Counted from the stretch's first letter, positions 54,789 through 63,306 are shown. The stretch is DNA of 64,000 nucleotides from Rhodococcus sp. 14-2470-1b (GCF_002259415.1 NZ_NPFY01000006.1:1-64000), one strand, 5' to 3'. Translations and numbers: made by a program. The notes: a model not told the origin generated them from the letters alone.

Positions 54789-55730
54789 CTACTCGTACTT
54801 CGTGAGCTGCGGCGCCCAGTCGTCACTCAGACGCTCGGTCAGCCACTCACGCAACGCCGGACCGTAATCATCACGTTCGAGAGCAAAGTCAACCGCAGCG
54901 CGGAGGTATCCTCCGGGATTTCCGAGGTCGTGTCGGGGTCCGCGGTGGACGACGACGTGGACCGGGTGGCCTTCTTCGATGAGGAGTGCGATGGCGTCGG
55001 TGAGCTGAAGTTCGCCGCCCGCGCCGGGCTCGATGCGTCGGAGCGCGTCGAAGATCGCACGGTCGAGCAGGTAGCGGCCCGCCGCGGCGAACAGCGACGG
55101 GGCGTCTTCGCGCTTGGGCTTCTCCACCATGCCGGTGACCTTGAGCACGTTCGGGTTGACGGCGTCGGGAACCGTCTCGACCTCGAAGACGCCGTAGGCG
55201 GAGACGTTCTCTTCCGGGACCTCGAATGCGCACAGGACGGAACCGCCGCGCTTGGCACGGACGCGCGACATGACGTCGAGAACACCGCGAGGAAGCACCA
55301 GGTCGTCGGGAAGCAGCACGGCCACGGCGCTTTCGTCGTCGTCGAGCACTTCCTCGGCGCACGCGACGGCGTGGCCGAGTCCGAGCGGCTCCTTCTGTAC
55401 GACCGACTGGACGTCGAGCAGCGCGGGCGCCACCCGGACCTTCTCGAGCATCTTCAGCTTGCCGCTGGCTTCGAGCTTGGTCTCCAGGACGAGGTCCTCG
55501 ACGAAGTGTGCGACGACACCGTCCTTACCGGGCGATGTGACGATCACCAGACGCTGTGCGCCGGAATCGGCGGCCTCACCGGCGACCAATTCGATCCCCG
55601 GCGTATCGACGACGGGCAGCAATTCTTTCGGGACCGTTTTGGTGGCAGGCAGGAATCGGGTTCCCATTCCTGCGGCGGGAACGATCGCAGTTCTGAAATG
55701 CCGTACCGGACCTGTCGACGCGTCTGTCAT
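54789..55730 (-). CDS. galU: UTP-glucose-1-phosphate uridylyltransferase
   Basis: GalU makes UDP-glucose for glycogen, trehalose and cell-envelope glycans. The 313-residue protein has the nucleotidyltransferase motif GMGTRFLPATKTVPKELLPV near the start, EKPKREDAPSLFAAAGRYLL, and the catalytic-site VVHRGPRHDLGNPGGYLRA near the end. I used the ATG at 55730. It is the first gene of the galU-glp-rimJ-glpR set and diverges from a folate enzyme gene. Confidence 0.96.
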   Translation of the reverse strand: MTDASTGPVRHFRTAIVPAAGMGTRFLPATKTVPKELLPVVDTPGIELVAGEAADSGAQRLVIVTSPGKDGVVAHFVEDLVLETKLEASGKLKMLEKVRVAPALLDVQSVVQKEPLGLGHAVACAEEVLDDDESAVAVLLPDDLVLPRGVLDVMSRVRAKRGGSVLCAFEVPEENVSAYGVFEVETVPDAVNPNVLKVTGMVEKPKREDAPSLFAAAGRYLLDRAIFDALRRIEPGAGGELQLTDAIALLIEEGHPVHVVVHRGPRHDLGNPGGYLRAAVDFALERDDYGPALREWLTERLSDDWAPQLTKYE

Positions 55731-55811
55731 ATTGCCTACCCTATCCATGCTCGCTGCGGATTCGCTCCGCGTGTGATGGCTGTTTTCCGTTGGTGCTTAA
55801 GCTGAAAACTT

Positions 55812-56408
55812 ATGACGAACGGTGAGTTTTCGACGCCTGTGTCCAAGGACGCGTGGCGACGTCATGTCCTGACCGCTCGTCGCGCTCTCAGCGCCGAACT
55901 TCACGCCGAGGAATCCAGGAAACTCTGTCATGCCGCGGCTGATTCGGCGCGGGGAGCGAGTGCTGTGGCTGCTTACGTGCCGGTCGGGAGCGAACCTGGT
56001 TCACTCGACCTGCTCGACGGACTTCTTCATCGAACCCCCCAGGTTCTGGTCCCGGTCGCGAGGGAACCGGGGCCGTTGCACTGGGCAGAATACACAGGTC
56101 GGGGCAGCCTTCGGGCGGCTCCCTACGGATTGCTCGAACCGAGCGGTCCGGTGTTGGACCCGGAGTCCGTGACACGGTGTTCGTTGGTGTTCGTGCCCGC
56201 TCTGGCCGTCGATTACCGGGGAGTTCGGCTGGGCCGCGGTGCCGGGTTCTACGACAGGACGCTCGACCTCGTCGAACCAGGCGTTCCGATCGTCGCGATC
56301 GTGCGTGACGGGGAACTGGTGGAGAAGTTGCCCGAGGAACCGCATGATCGACGGTCCACGCACGCGCTGACACCGGACGGTGGCCTGGTGGAACTCACTG
56401 GGGAATAG
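55812..56408 (+). CDS. 5-formyltetrahydrofolate cyclo-ligase
   Basis: This enzyme uses ATP to turn 5-formyl-THF into 5,10-methenyl-THF, returning stored folate to the active pool. The 198-residue protein has the C-terminal family motif LGRGAGFYDRTL, the folate/ATP loop VPVGSEPGSL, and VFVPALAVDYRGVRLGRG. The start is the ATG at 55812, 81 bases from galU. In mycobacteria it is Rv0992c, in the same place beside galU. Confidence 0.95.
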   Translation: MTNGEFSTPVSKDAWRRHVLTARRALSAELHAEESRKLCHAAADSARGASAVAAYVPVGSEPGSLDLLDGLLHRTPQVLVPVAREPGPLHWAEYTGRGSLRAAPYGLLEPSGPVLDPESVTRCSLVFVPALAVDYRGVRLGRGAGFYDRTLDLVEPGVPIVAIVRDGELVEKLPEEPHDRRSTHALTPDGGLVELTGE

Positions 56409-56498
56409 TCGGCCGAATGGCTTCGTTGGCAGTCATGACTGTAGAGTGCCAATGCTCTCTCTTTCACCGATGGAGTGGACCAGCGCGGAGGATCATCG

Positions 56499-56828
56499 AT
56501 GCCCACATATTCGTACGCCTGCACCGAATGCGACAACCGATTCGACATCGTGCAGTCCTTCAGTGACGACTCCCTGACGGTGTGCCCGGCCTGCTCGGGC
56601 AAGCTGCGCAAACTGTTCAACTCGGTCGGCATCGTGTTCAAGGGCAGCGGATTCTACCGAACCGACAGCCGCGGCGGATCCAGCTCGGTGAGCGAGAGCG
56701 CAGGCGAATCCAAGAGCGACTCGTCGACCAAGACGGAGACCAAGACGTCGTCGACCAGCGATTCTTCATCCTCCAGCTCCAGCACGTCCACGTCGAGCAC
56801 GCCGTCGAAGGCTGCTGCCAGCTCCTAG
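56499..56828 (+). CDS. FmdB-family zinc ribbon protein
   Basis: The 109-residue protein has the FmdB/regulatory zinc ribbon at the start (MPTYSYACTECDNRFDIVQS, then CPACSGKLRKLFNSVGIVFKGSGFYRTD) with four Cys in two CxxC pairs. The rest is a long Ser/Thr/Lys/Ala tail that is likely disordered, or possibly O-mannosylated if exposed. Function is not known. The start is the ATG at 56499 with GGAGGA upstream. Confidence 0.9.
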   Translation: MPTYSYACTECDNRFDIVQSFSDDSLTVCPACSGKLRKLFNSVGIVFKGSGFYRTDSRGGSSSVSESAGESKSDSSTKTETKTSSTSDSSSSSSSTSTSSTPSKAAASS

Positions 56829-56909
56829 TTTTTCCAGTTGTCCACAGGCTCCGGCTTCATCCACAGCCGGGGCCTGTTTTCGTCGGTGTAAGGGTCCGCG
56901 GTCGCTAGC

Positions 56910-57623
56910 GTGACCGACATGCCGCCTTCCCGTGATCGCCGCCGGTCTTCCGGACGACCCCCGTCGAAACTCGCTGCGTCCTCTCGTCTCGACGCCACCC
57001 TGCTCGATCGCCTGTCGGCTCGGCCGGCCTGGATGCACGCTGTCCTCCTGCGCCGCATCGCGGCGGGTGTTCTCGCGGTGTGCGCCGTGGCACTGTTCGC
57101 GCGGGACGCGGCGGCCGACGATCATGTCGTCGTGGTCGTCGCGGCGCGTGATCTGACTCCTGGAGTCCAGTTGACGGTCGGCGACGTGGAACTTCGCGAG
57201 TACGCGCCGTCGTCCGTTCCGGACGGCGCGATCACCGATGTCGACGACGCGTCGGCGCGCACTCTGGCCGGCCCGATCCGTGCCGGTGAGCCGCTCACCG
57301 ACGTGCGCTTGTTGTCGTCGCGACTGGCGGAGGCAATCACCGACACGGCCGATGCCCGAGTGGTCCCCGTTCGGCTGGGCGATCCTGGTGTGACCGAATT
57401 ACTTCGCTCCGGAGACGTCGTCGACGTTCTGACGGTCGGCAACGGTGACGACGACAAGTCGCCTCGCATTCTGGCGACGGAGGCCGTAGTCGTTCTCGTG
57501 TCGGCCGACACCGCCCAGCAGCGCGGCCGTGATCGTGTGGTGCTGATCGCCATGTCAGCGAACGATGCAACGACCGTTGCCGGAGCCTCGTTGACCAGCT
57601 CGCTCACGGTGACGTTGCGCTAG
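56910..57623 (+). CDS. SAF-domain protein (CpaB/FlgA-like)
   Basis: The 237-residue protein has a membrane anchor (about 49-70) followed by an SAF domain (about 75-140, VVVAARDLTPGVQLTVGDVELREY), the fold found in CpaB of Flp pilus assembly and in sialic-acid synthases, and a C-terminal RcpC-like half (VVPVRLGDPGVTELLRSGDVVDVL). No pilus genes are nearby, so the role is uncertain. The start is GTG at 56910; an ATG four codons on is possible. It lies 81 bases after the fmdB gene on the same strand. Confidence 0.85.
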   Translation: MTDMPPSRDRRRSSGRPPSKLAASSRLDATLLDRLSARPAWMHAVLLRRIAAGVLAVCAVALFARDAAADDHVVVVVAARDLTPGVQLTVGDVELREYAPSSVPDGAITDVDDASARTLAGPIRAGEPLTDVRLLSSRLAEAITDTADARVVPVRLGDPGVTELLRSGDVVDVLTVGNGDDDKSPRILATEAVVVLVSADTAQQRGRDRVVLIAMSANDATTVAGASLTSSLTVTLR

Positions 57624-57630
57624 GGCCCGC

Positions 57631-58155
57631 TCAGCTGCTGGCGGCAAGCCCCGGGTCGGTCTTCGCGGGAGGCTTCACTTCTTCGTCGTGGATCGGGGCC
57701 TGCTGGGGCTCCAACTTGCCGACGAACGTGGCGTGGTCGGTGAACACGAGTGCGCCGATCGTGTCGGTGAAGACGACGCGGACCCCGTAGACGTCGGCGC
57801 CGTCGGCGGCCTCGTAGGTCTCGATGAAGACGTCACTGTGCAACGCGTCGTCGGCGCGCATGGGCCGGTGCTCCACGACGCGCTGGTCCGAGAGGTGGAG
57901 CACGTAGGAGTCGAAGTCGGCGAAGACGTTTCGCATGACATTGAGGGCTGCGGACGTTCCGAGGTTCCGGTACGCCTCGTCCCGGTGGGCGTAATCCCCC
58001 ACGTCGGCTCGCGTCGGGAACAGCCAGAGCAGCGCAGACTGATCATCCAGCGCGATACTCGGATCGTGGAACCGCGACAGCCGGTGCCGCTTGCCGATCT
58101 GAGCGTCGATCCAGTCACGTGACGGTGCAGCATCCCCTGCTCTGTGACGACCCAT
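57631..58155 (-). CDS. Hypothetical protein
   Basis: I do not recognise this 174-residue protein. It is acidic, with many Asp and Glu, and has no signal peptide or membrane segment. The visible motifs are ALLWLFPTRADVGDYAHRDEAYRNL, SDQRVVEHRPMRADDALHSDVFIETYEA, and VRVVFTDTIGALVFTDHATF, which suggest a beta-rich fold with aromatic pockets like a cyclase or NTF2 type, not proven. The tail after residue 150 is rich in Lys and Pro. It converges with the SAF-domain gene, seven bases away. Confidence 0.7.
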   Translation of the reverse strand: MGRHRAGDAAPSRDWIDAQIGKRHRLSRFHDPSIALDDQSALLWLFPTRADVGDYAHRDEAYRNLGTSAALNVMRNVFADFDSYVLHLSDQRVVEHRPMRADDALHSDVFIETYEAADGADVYGVRVVFTDTIGALVFTDHATFVGKLEPQQAPIHDEEVKPPAKTDPGLAASS

Positions 58156-58239
58156 AACCGGGATCCTATCGTGCGAGGTCGCCTTGCACTAACTCTGTTA
58201 AAAATCACAAGTACTTTGCTTACTGACGGGTAAAACACC

Positions 58240-58272
58240 TCTGGCGGTGACGCGAAATGCGTCACCGCCAGA
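58240..58272 (-). terminator. Terminator after the first porin gene
   Basis: A 14-base-pair stem (TCTGGCGGTGACGC and its complement) with a five-base loop, followed on the minus strand by GGTGTTTTACCC, lies 18 bases downstream of the MspA-family gene at 58291. It ends the porin transcript before the hypothetical gene. Confidence 0.85.
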
Positions 58273-58290
58273 AGCCGAAAATGCGACGAA

Positions 58291-59019
58291 TCAGCCGATG
58301 CTGAAGGGCTGTCCCCACAGCGTCACGGTGGACGTCACTGCGTCGTTGTCGATGGTGACGTTGACGTAGGACCGCGCCTCAGCGAATCCTGCACAGCCCG
58401 AGACACTGAGGGTCTCGTCGGCGTACGTGTAACCGCCGCCGTTGCCGGAGAAGTCGAAGCTGTTGGACGTGTCCGTGGCAACGGTGACGCCGTCGATCTT
58501 GGCGCTTGTCTCGTCAGCGACCAGTTTGATGTCGTTGAGCTGACCGGGAGCCAGGTCCAGGTTGACGCCTGCGCCGATGTCGTACGTGTTCGGCTGCGTG
58601 CGGTTGATCTCGAGTGAACTCAGGGGTTTACCCGGCTCGAGCTTGATCGTGTTGCCCTGGCCGAAGGATCCTTCGACGCCGCCGCTGATGCCGGCCGCGA
58701 AGTCCACCTGGCATCCGACGAGGAAGCCCGGTTCGATGGAACCGCCACCGGGGTTGGAGGTTTCGACGGTGTAGTTGCCGGTGACCCACACGTTGCGCTG
58801 GGTCGGGGTAGCACCCATGGACGGCGATATCAGGCCGCTCTGGCCGAATCCCTTGATGGTCACGACGGTTCCGTCGATGAGCGTCTTCGAGATCTCGTTG
58901 TCCGCGAGCGGCACGAAGGTGTCTGCGTTGGCTGCGCCGGCCGACCAGAAGCCGAGTGCGACGGCTCCTGCTGCGCCCAGGGCCGCGATGCGTGCGGCTG
59001 CGCTCTTGTTGTTCTTCAC
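58291..59019 (-). CDS. MspA-family porin 1
   Basis: MspA-family proteins form octameric pores in the mycolic-acid outer membrane for small hydrophilic solutes. The 242-residue protein begins with a Sec signal (residues about 1-32, ending in ALGFWSAGAANA-D), and its mature part starts TFVPLADNEISKTL. The core has PGGGSIEPGFLVGCQVDF and the end SVSGCAGFAEARSYVNVTI, typical of the family. It is next to a second porin gene on the same strand with a 43-base gap, so the two may be co-transcribed. Confidence 0.92.
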   Translation of the reverse strand: MKNNKSAAARIAALGAAGAVALGFWSAGAANADTFVPLADNEISKTLIDGTVVTIKGFGQSGLISPSMGATPTQRNVWVTGNYTVETSNPGGGSIEPGFLVGCQVDFAAGISGGVEGSFGQGNTIKLEPGKPLSSLEINRTQPNTYDIGAGVNLDLAPGQLNDIKLVADETSAKIDGVTVATDTSNSFDFSGNGGGYTYADETLSVSGCAGFAEARSYVNVTIDNDAVTSTVTLWGQPFSIG

Positions 59020-59062
59020 GTTGGTCTATTCCCCTCGTAAGTTCTGCGAAGTCGTTCGAGCG

Positions 59063-59731
59063 TCAGCCGAGGCTGAACGGCTGGCCGTAGAGCGTGCCCT
59101 TGTATCGGTAATCGCCGGTCAGCTCGAGCGTGGTGTACGAGCGAGCCTGGGCGTACCCACCGCAGTTCTGCACGGAGATCGCGACGTCCTGGTACTGAAT
59201 CGCCGTGACGGGGCCCTTGACGTCCTTCGAGGCGACCTCGACCGCAGCAACTTCGCGATCCTTCAGCGGAACCTCGAACGACAGACCGCCCTCGATCTTG
59301 TTGGTGGTCTCGCCCTCGCCACCGATCTGGAACAGATTGGGGAACAGCGTGATGATGTTGGTGTTGCCGCCTTCGATGCCTGCACCGAGGTCGAAACCGA
59401 GGTTGAGGTCTTCCATGTCCAACTGGCACCCGACGAGATATCCGGTCTTGAGGGTGCCTTCTGCACCCTCGGGGACCTCCGACAGCGCAGTGCCGGTGGC
59501 CCATGCGTTCCGGTTCAGCCCGTTGAAGGCGATCTGCGGAGCAACCTTGGCGGACTCGTCGAAGTGGGCGATCTTGTAGGGCCCTGCCACCTTTTCGCCG
59601 TTAGGGAGGGGCACGAAGGTTTCGGCATTGGCCACCCCGGTGGACATCAGTCCGACGGCCATCGATGCGGCTGCACCGAGCGCCGCGATTCGGCCGATTC
59701 GGCGCAGCGCCGTGAAACGAGACTTGTTCAT
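59063..59731 (-). CDS. MspA-family porin 2
   Basis: The 222-residue protein has a signal peptide (about 1-36, ending GVANA-E), and the mature region begins TFVPLPNGEKV, which aligns with porin 1. LNRNAWATG and TLKTGYLVGCQLDM, with the closing SVQNCGGYAQARSYTTLEL, are family motifs. Two Cys in the mature part are shared with porin 1. The upstream 274 bases to mscL hold a dispersed repeat copy and no other gene. Confidence 0.93.
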   Translation of the reverse strand: MNKSRFTALRRIGRIAALGAAASMAVGLMSTGVANAETFVPLPNGEKVAGPYKIAHFDESAKVAPQIAFNGLNRNAWATGTALSEVPEGAEGTLKTGYLVGCQLDMEDLNLGFDLGAGIEGGNTNIITLFPNLFQIGGEGETTNKIEGGLSFEVPLKDREVAAVEVASKDVKGPVTAIQYQDVAISVQNCGGYAQARSYTTLELTGDYRYKGTLYGQPFSLG

Positions 59732-59760
59732 AATTCCCCTCGTTGAAGCAACACATCGAG

Positions 59761-59783
59761 TCGTTTCGCAGGCTCCACTCCTG
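59761..59783 (-). repeat. Dispersed repeat copy upstream of porin 2
   Basis: On the minus strand the core reads GGAGTGGAGCCTGCGAAACG, preceded by CAGGAG. It lies 30 bases upstream of the porin 2 start codon, so in its promoter or leader region. The long left part of other copies is not recognisable here. Confidence 0.65.
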
Positions 59784-60005
59784 CCGAATCCGACCGCCTC
59801 GACTTACATCACCGAGACTCATTCCTGGGGAAGGATACGGGATGAAATGCCCGTAGTCATTAACAACTTCGAATGATTTTTGTGTGTAACCCTCACATAC
59901 GCGCACTTTCAATCACTTGCGACGTCCGACAGATCCGCATCTCGTTCGACTAACGTCTTGCCCCAGTACACAATGCGCACGTCCGATCGAAAATGAGGAG
60001 GGCTC

Positions 60006-60485
60006 ATGCTCAAGGGATTCAAGGACTTCCTGCTCCGAGGAAACGTCGTGGACCTCGCCGTGGCGGTTGTCGTCGGCGCTGCGTTCACTGCGATCGTCAC
60101 GGCATTCACCACCAACATCGTCAATCCCCTCGTGGCCGCCATCGGCGGTTCCAACGAGTACGGCTGGGGATTCCAAATCACATCCAGCGCCGAGACTTTC
60201 ATCAATGTCGGCGCAGTGGTGACCGCAGTCATCAACTTCATCATCATCGCGGCTGTCGTCTACTTCGTCCTCATCTTGCCTGTGAACACGGCCAAGAAGC
60301 GGTTCGTCAGCCAGCCCGAGAAGGAGCTGAGCGACGTCGACGTTCTCGTCCAGATCCGCGACATCCTCGCCGGCGGCACCGACGTCGGCCGTAAGCTCTC
60401 GACCCCCGCGGACACCACCGGCGGCAGCGGCGAAGCCATCGGCGACACCGACGAGCCAAGCGGTGGGGCACACAGCAAGTCCTGA
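60006..60485 (+). CDS. mscL: Large-conductance mechanosensitive channel MscL
   Basis: MscL opens under membrane tension and releases solutes on osmotic downshock. The 159-residue protein has MLKGFKDFLLRGNVVDLAVAVVVGAAFTAIV as TM1 with the gate region, NVGAVVTAVINFIIIAAVVYFVLIL as TM2, and a C-terminal helix. The extra C-terminal residues (about 115-159) are acidic and Gly-rich. The start is the ATG at 60006. A bidirectional terminator follows, and it is divergent from porin 2. Confidence 0.95.
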   Translation: MLKGFKDFLLRGNVVDLAVAVVVGAAFTAIVTAFTTNIVNPLVAAIGGSNEYGWGFQITSSAETFINVGAVVTAVINFIIIAAVVYFVLILPVNTAKKRFVSQPEKELSDVDVLVQIRDILAGGTDVGRKLSTPADTTGGSGEAIGDTDEPSGGAHSKS

Positions 60486-60589
60486 AAAGCGAGAGGAATA
60501 GCGCCTGCTTCTGCCGACGAATCGGTAGGGACAGGTGCTTTTCTTAAGGCAAACAATCTTTCGGTTCAGAAATCTTTGAACCTAAGACA

Positions 60590-60618
60590 AATGGCCCCGG
60601 CGATTCGCCGGGGCCATT
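60590..60618. terminator. Bidirectional terminator between mscL and the lipoprotein gene
   Basis: AATGGCCCCGGCG pairs with its complement over 13 bases around an ATT loop, followed by TT on the plus strand and preceded by a purine-rich stretch. It sits between convergent genes, 105 bases after mscL and 21 bases from the end of the lipoprotein gene. Confidence 0.85.
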
Positions 60619-60638
60619 TTCACAGAGATAATGGGCGA

Positions 60639-61064
60639 TCAGAACTTCTGGAGCGGGAACTCGGCAAGAGTGATCGTGGTTCCGTCACTCTCGCACGCCG
60701 ATGCGACAGCAGCGGAGTTGTCCACGAACGCTTGACCTGATTCACTGTCTGGCTCGGCCAGTTCCAGCGAGTCAGCGGGGAGTGCCGTCACCAACGACTG
60801 CAGCTGCGTCTGCACGTCGCCGGAGGCACTGTCGCCGAGCGGCCCGAACTTGGCGATTGCGGCATCCTTGTCCGCCGTCCACTTCTCGGCGTCGCCGTCG
60901 ACGGGGCCGGCTGCAGTCAAGTCGGTTAGCTCGTCATGTGCTGCCGCAAATTGGGTGCACGCATCGGCATTCGCTCCGGACGCGGATTCGCCGCTGTCAC
61001 CGCTACATCCGGCAAGGGCGACCAGCGCAGTCAGCGCAACAGCGGAGATCAGAGTGGAACGCAT
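60639..61064 (-). CDS. Small lipoprotein, unknown function
   Basis: The 141-residue protein has a Sec signal with the lipobox LAGC (Cys20 would be lipidated). The mature part is acidic and helical (ADACTQFAAAHDELTDLTAAG, DVQTQLQSLVTALP) with three Cys, two of which could pair. I do not recognise a family. It lies between mscL and a third MspA gene on the same strand as the porins, with a terminator between it and that porin. An envelope role is likely from the lipobox. Confidence 0.82.
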   Translation of the reverse strand: MRSTLISAVALTALVALAGCSGDSGESASGANADACTQFAAAHDELTDLTAAGPVDGDAEKWTADKDAAIAKFGPLGDSASGDVQTQLQSLVTALPADSLELAEPDSESGQAFVDNSAAVASACESDGTTITLAEFPLQKF

Positions 61065-61144
61065 TTGGTATCAGCCATTTCTCGTGCCGTGCAGGTGCAC
61101 CGGCACCTGCCGCACGTCATCGAAGATGGAAGGGAGACAACACA

Positions 61145-61182
61145 GATCGGGCCCGCCCGGATGATTCCGGACGGGCCCGATC
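61145..61182 (-). terminator. Terminator after the third porin gene
   Basis: A 16-base-pair stem with one mismatch (GATCGGGCCCGCCCGG and its partner) and a six-base loop lies about 50 bases after the MspA-family gene at 61234. On the minus strand it is followed by TGTGTTG. It separates the porin from the lipoprotein gene. Confidence 0.8.
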
Positions 61183-61233
61183 GTGATGTCAGTGTGTCAA
61201 CACTGGGATGAAACCGTTGTCAACAGATCGAGA

Positions 61234-61947
61234 TCAGTTGAAAACCCATGGGTTGCCGTAGGTCACAGCAACGTCACCGGTGGAGCTGGTGACCGACACG
61301 TACGGGCGGACGCGGACGTTGCCGAGGATGCCGGTAGCTGTGCCGTGAACATTGGCGATCTGGATCGTGCCGGACGGGCCGGTTCCGTCACCCTCGGTGC
61401 CCTGGACATCACCCGAAGCGCCGGTGGCGTCGACGATGCCGGGTCCGGGAGCGATCTCAGCCGAGAACCCGACCGACGGCAGGAGGTTGTTGGTGGAGTA
61501 GGACGAGTCGCCACCAACCGTGGTCTCAGTGCCGTCCAAAGCGGTGGTGTAATCCGAGCTTCCACCGATGCTGAAGTTCGGGGTCTCGTAGCCGAAGGTG
61601 ATCTTGCCGCCGAGGCTGGCCGGGTAGCCGACCTGGTATCCGACCTTCACGGTGCCCTCGAAGTCGTCGGCGTCGGGTCCGGTAACGGTCCAGCCTGCAA
61701 CACCGTTGGCGAACCACTCACGAGTGAGCGGGTTGCCATCCAGCGGCGGGACGCTGTTGATGAAGGTGTCGGACAGCGTCACGGTGATGAGGTTGCCGTT
61801 GGCATCCACAACCGAGTTGGTGCTGTCGACAGCGGCGGACGCGGTACCCGTACCGAGCACCAGGCCGACAACCGAAGCGCCGGCAACAACTGCAGCGCCC
61901 ATGGACTTCAGTCCACGGCTACGCCGCGGCTTCTGGATCTCCGTCAT
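61234..61947 (-). CDS. MspA-family porin 3 (divergent)
   Basis: The 237-residue protein has a signal peptide (about 1-39, ending TASA-A) and a mature part with LTREWFANGVAGW and GTVKVGYQVGYPASLGGKITFGY, followed by VRPYVSVTSSTGDVAVTYGNPWVFN at the end, which fits the MspA family. It is less like porins 1 and 2 and lacks their two Cys. Several TGTGA-type palindromes lie upstream. Its start is the ATG at 61947. Confidence 0.88.
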   Translation of the reverse strand: MTEIQKPRRSRGLKSMGAAVVAGASVVGLVLGTGTASAAVDSTNSVVDANGNLITVTLSDTFINSVPPLDGNPLTREWFANGVAGWTVTGPDADDFEGTVKVGYQVGYPASLGGKITFGYETPNFSIGGSSDYTTALDGTETTVGGDSSYSTNNLLPSVGFSAEIAPGPGIVDATGASGDVQGTEGDGTGPSGTIQIANVHGTATGILGNVRVRPYVSVTSSTGDVAVTYGNPWVFN

Positions 61948-62500
61948 TTACTTCCTCATCATGTTCAGTCCCAGCGCAGTCGCACGGGAAGCTTGTGGCT
62001 TTCACCCTCGGTTCCTCGTCAGCAACGACGCTACGACTCCCCGAGCAGAACTAGATCCTTGGATCAGGTTCGTATAACAGTTCTGCCAGCCGCGTCCGGA
62101 GCGTGTTGCTCGCACCCGGTCTGCCAGAAGCTGAGGGGAACATTAGAGGAGTTGCCGGATCGTGACAATCCCTACGATTGCCCGTCGTACATGCCCGAAT
62201 CGTGATGTGTTTCAAGCATGTGAACGGTTTTCACACCCTACCGGACAGTAACCCCGGTCACACCCATCGCCGCCGTTGTCGATCCGTTACAAACCTCACC
62301 GCGGCGTAAACACGCGCTGATATGGGAAGACGTTCAAGTAACGCAGTGCCCGGGCGGAGACCGATCGCCGGGCGCGAGGTTTCGAATCGCCCTGATTGGA
62401 AGTCAAGCAGTGCGTATCGGACACGAGCCGACGCTAACGGCGCGTAAACGAACTACTAACAGGACTGTGATTCACACAAAGAAATGTGTTGTGGATCACA
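61948..62500. promoter_or_regulatory. Long porin upstream region with TGTGA-type palindromes
   Basis: This 553-base region has no gene I can support. TGTGAACGGTTTTCACA at 62219-62235 has six-base perfect arms (TGTGAA/TTCACA), and TGTGATTCACA at about 62466 and TGTGGATCACA at about 62490 are similar. Such half-sites resemble CRP/GlxR-family operators, although the spacing differs from the classical 16-base consensus. They could regulate porin 3. Confidence 0.45.
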
Positions 62501-62710
62501 TCAAAAGTGATGGGGCGGACGCTCGCGTTCGAACCAGTCGGCCGACGTCCTGGACGTCGACTCGCTCCGATCGTCGGCAGTCTGTTCGGGGAGAACGTCG
62601 CCGAAAACGCGAGCAAGCCGGGCCCGTTGCGCACGGGCCCGGCTCTCAGCGTCTAGCTCTGTCTTGTTCTGCTCTGCCCTGTTACTCCCGGGCGTCTCGT
62701 CCTCAGGCAT
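62501..62710 (-). CDS. Small conserved-looking protein ending ERERPPHHF
   Basis: The 69-residue frame (MPEDETPGSNRAEQNK at the start) follows moaB2 by nine bases on the same strand. It is charged, likely helical in the middle (AESRARAQRARLARVFGDVL), and ends TSADWFERERPPHHF. Small actinobacterial proteins with a Trp followed by RPPHH/Y at the C-terminus are familiar to me but have no known function. Position and codon use make it a likely real gene. The start is the ATG at 62710. Confidence 0.65.
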   Translation of the reverse strand: MPEDETPGSNRAEQNKTELDAESRARAQRARLARVFGDVLPEQTADDRSESTSRTSADWFERERPPHHF

Positions 62711-62719
62711 CGGCGATGC

Positions 62720-63217
62720 TCAAGCGTCCAATCCGGACAGCTCGGTGATGACCTGTGCGGCCAGCGGGGTCAACGTCGCCATACCGTCGCGGATTGCCGC
62801 CCGCGAGGACGCGAGGTTGACCACCAGGGTGCTCCCCGATACCCCCACGAGACCACGCGACAGGCCGGCGTCGAGCGAACCCGCCGCGAGACCTGAGGAC
62901 CGCAGCGCCTCGCTGATTCCTGGAATCTCTCGGTCCAACACCTCGGCCGTGACGTCGGGAGTCACGTCGCGCGGCGAGACACCGGTTCCGCCGATCGACA
63001 CCACCAGATCGACACCGCCGATCACCGCCGTGTTGAGCGCGTTCCGAACGTCGACCTCGTCCGACGTCACCGCGACGACCCCGTCGACCAGGAAGCCCGC
63101 CTCGGTGAGCAGCTCCGTTACCAACGGACCCGTCGAATCCTTCTCGTTGCTGTGTGCGGTCCGATCGTCGACGATCACGACCAAAGCCCGCCCGGCCAGA
63201 GGTGCCTCGTGTTCCAT
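62720..63217 (-). CDS. moaB2: MoaB2/MogA-like molybdopterin-binding protein
   Basis: MogA/MoaB-domain proteins bind molybdopterin and adenylate it for Mo insertion; in mycobacteria MoaB2 may also interact with SigE-related stress control. The 165-residue protein has VVIVDDRTAHSNEKDSTGP, the GGTGVSPRDVTPD loop, and SGSTLVVNLASS. I used the ATG at 63217, because mycobacterial MoaB2 starts there; the frame continues upstream to a second ATG at 63310 that overlaps the pepD stop, with poor codon use between. It lies in the pepD-moaB2 order of mycobacteria, where it sits beside the mprAB genes. Confidence 0.88.
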   Translation of the reverse strand: MEHEAPLAGRALVVIVDDRTAHSNEKDSTGPLVTELLTEAGFLVDGVVAVTSDEVDVRNALNTAVIGGVDLVVSIGGTGVSPRDVTPDVTAEVLDREIPGISEALRSSGLAAGSLDAGLSRGLVGVSGSTLVVNLASSRAAIRDGMATLTPLAAQVITELSGLDA

Positions 63218-63306
63218 ACCGATAACCGTAGTAGTAGAGCCCGCTCCCGATTCACGCTGTGCGTAAATAGTTGCCACTGTCGCCAGACGTTCGGTGTCGA
63301 TCGGCA

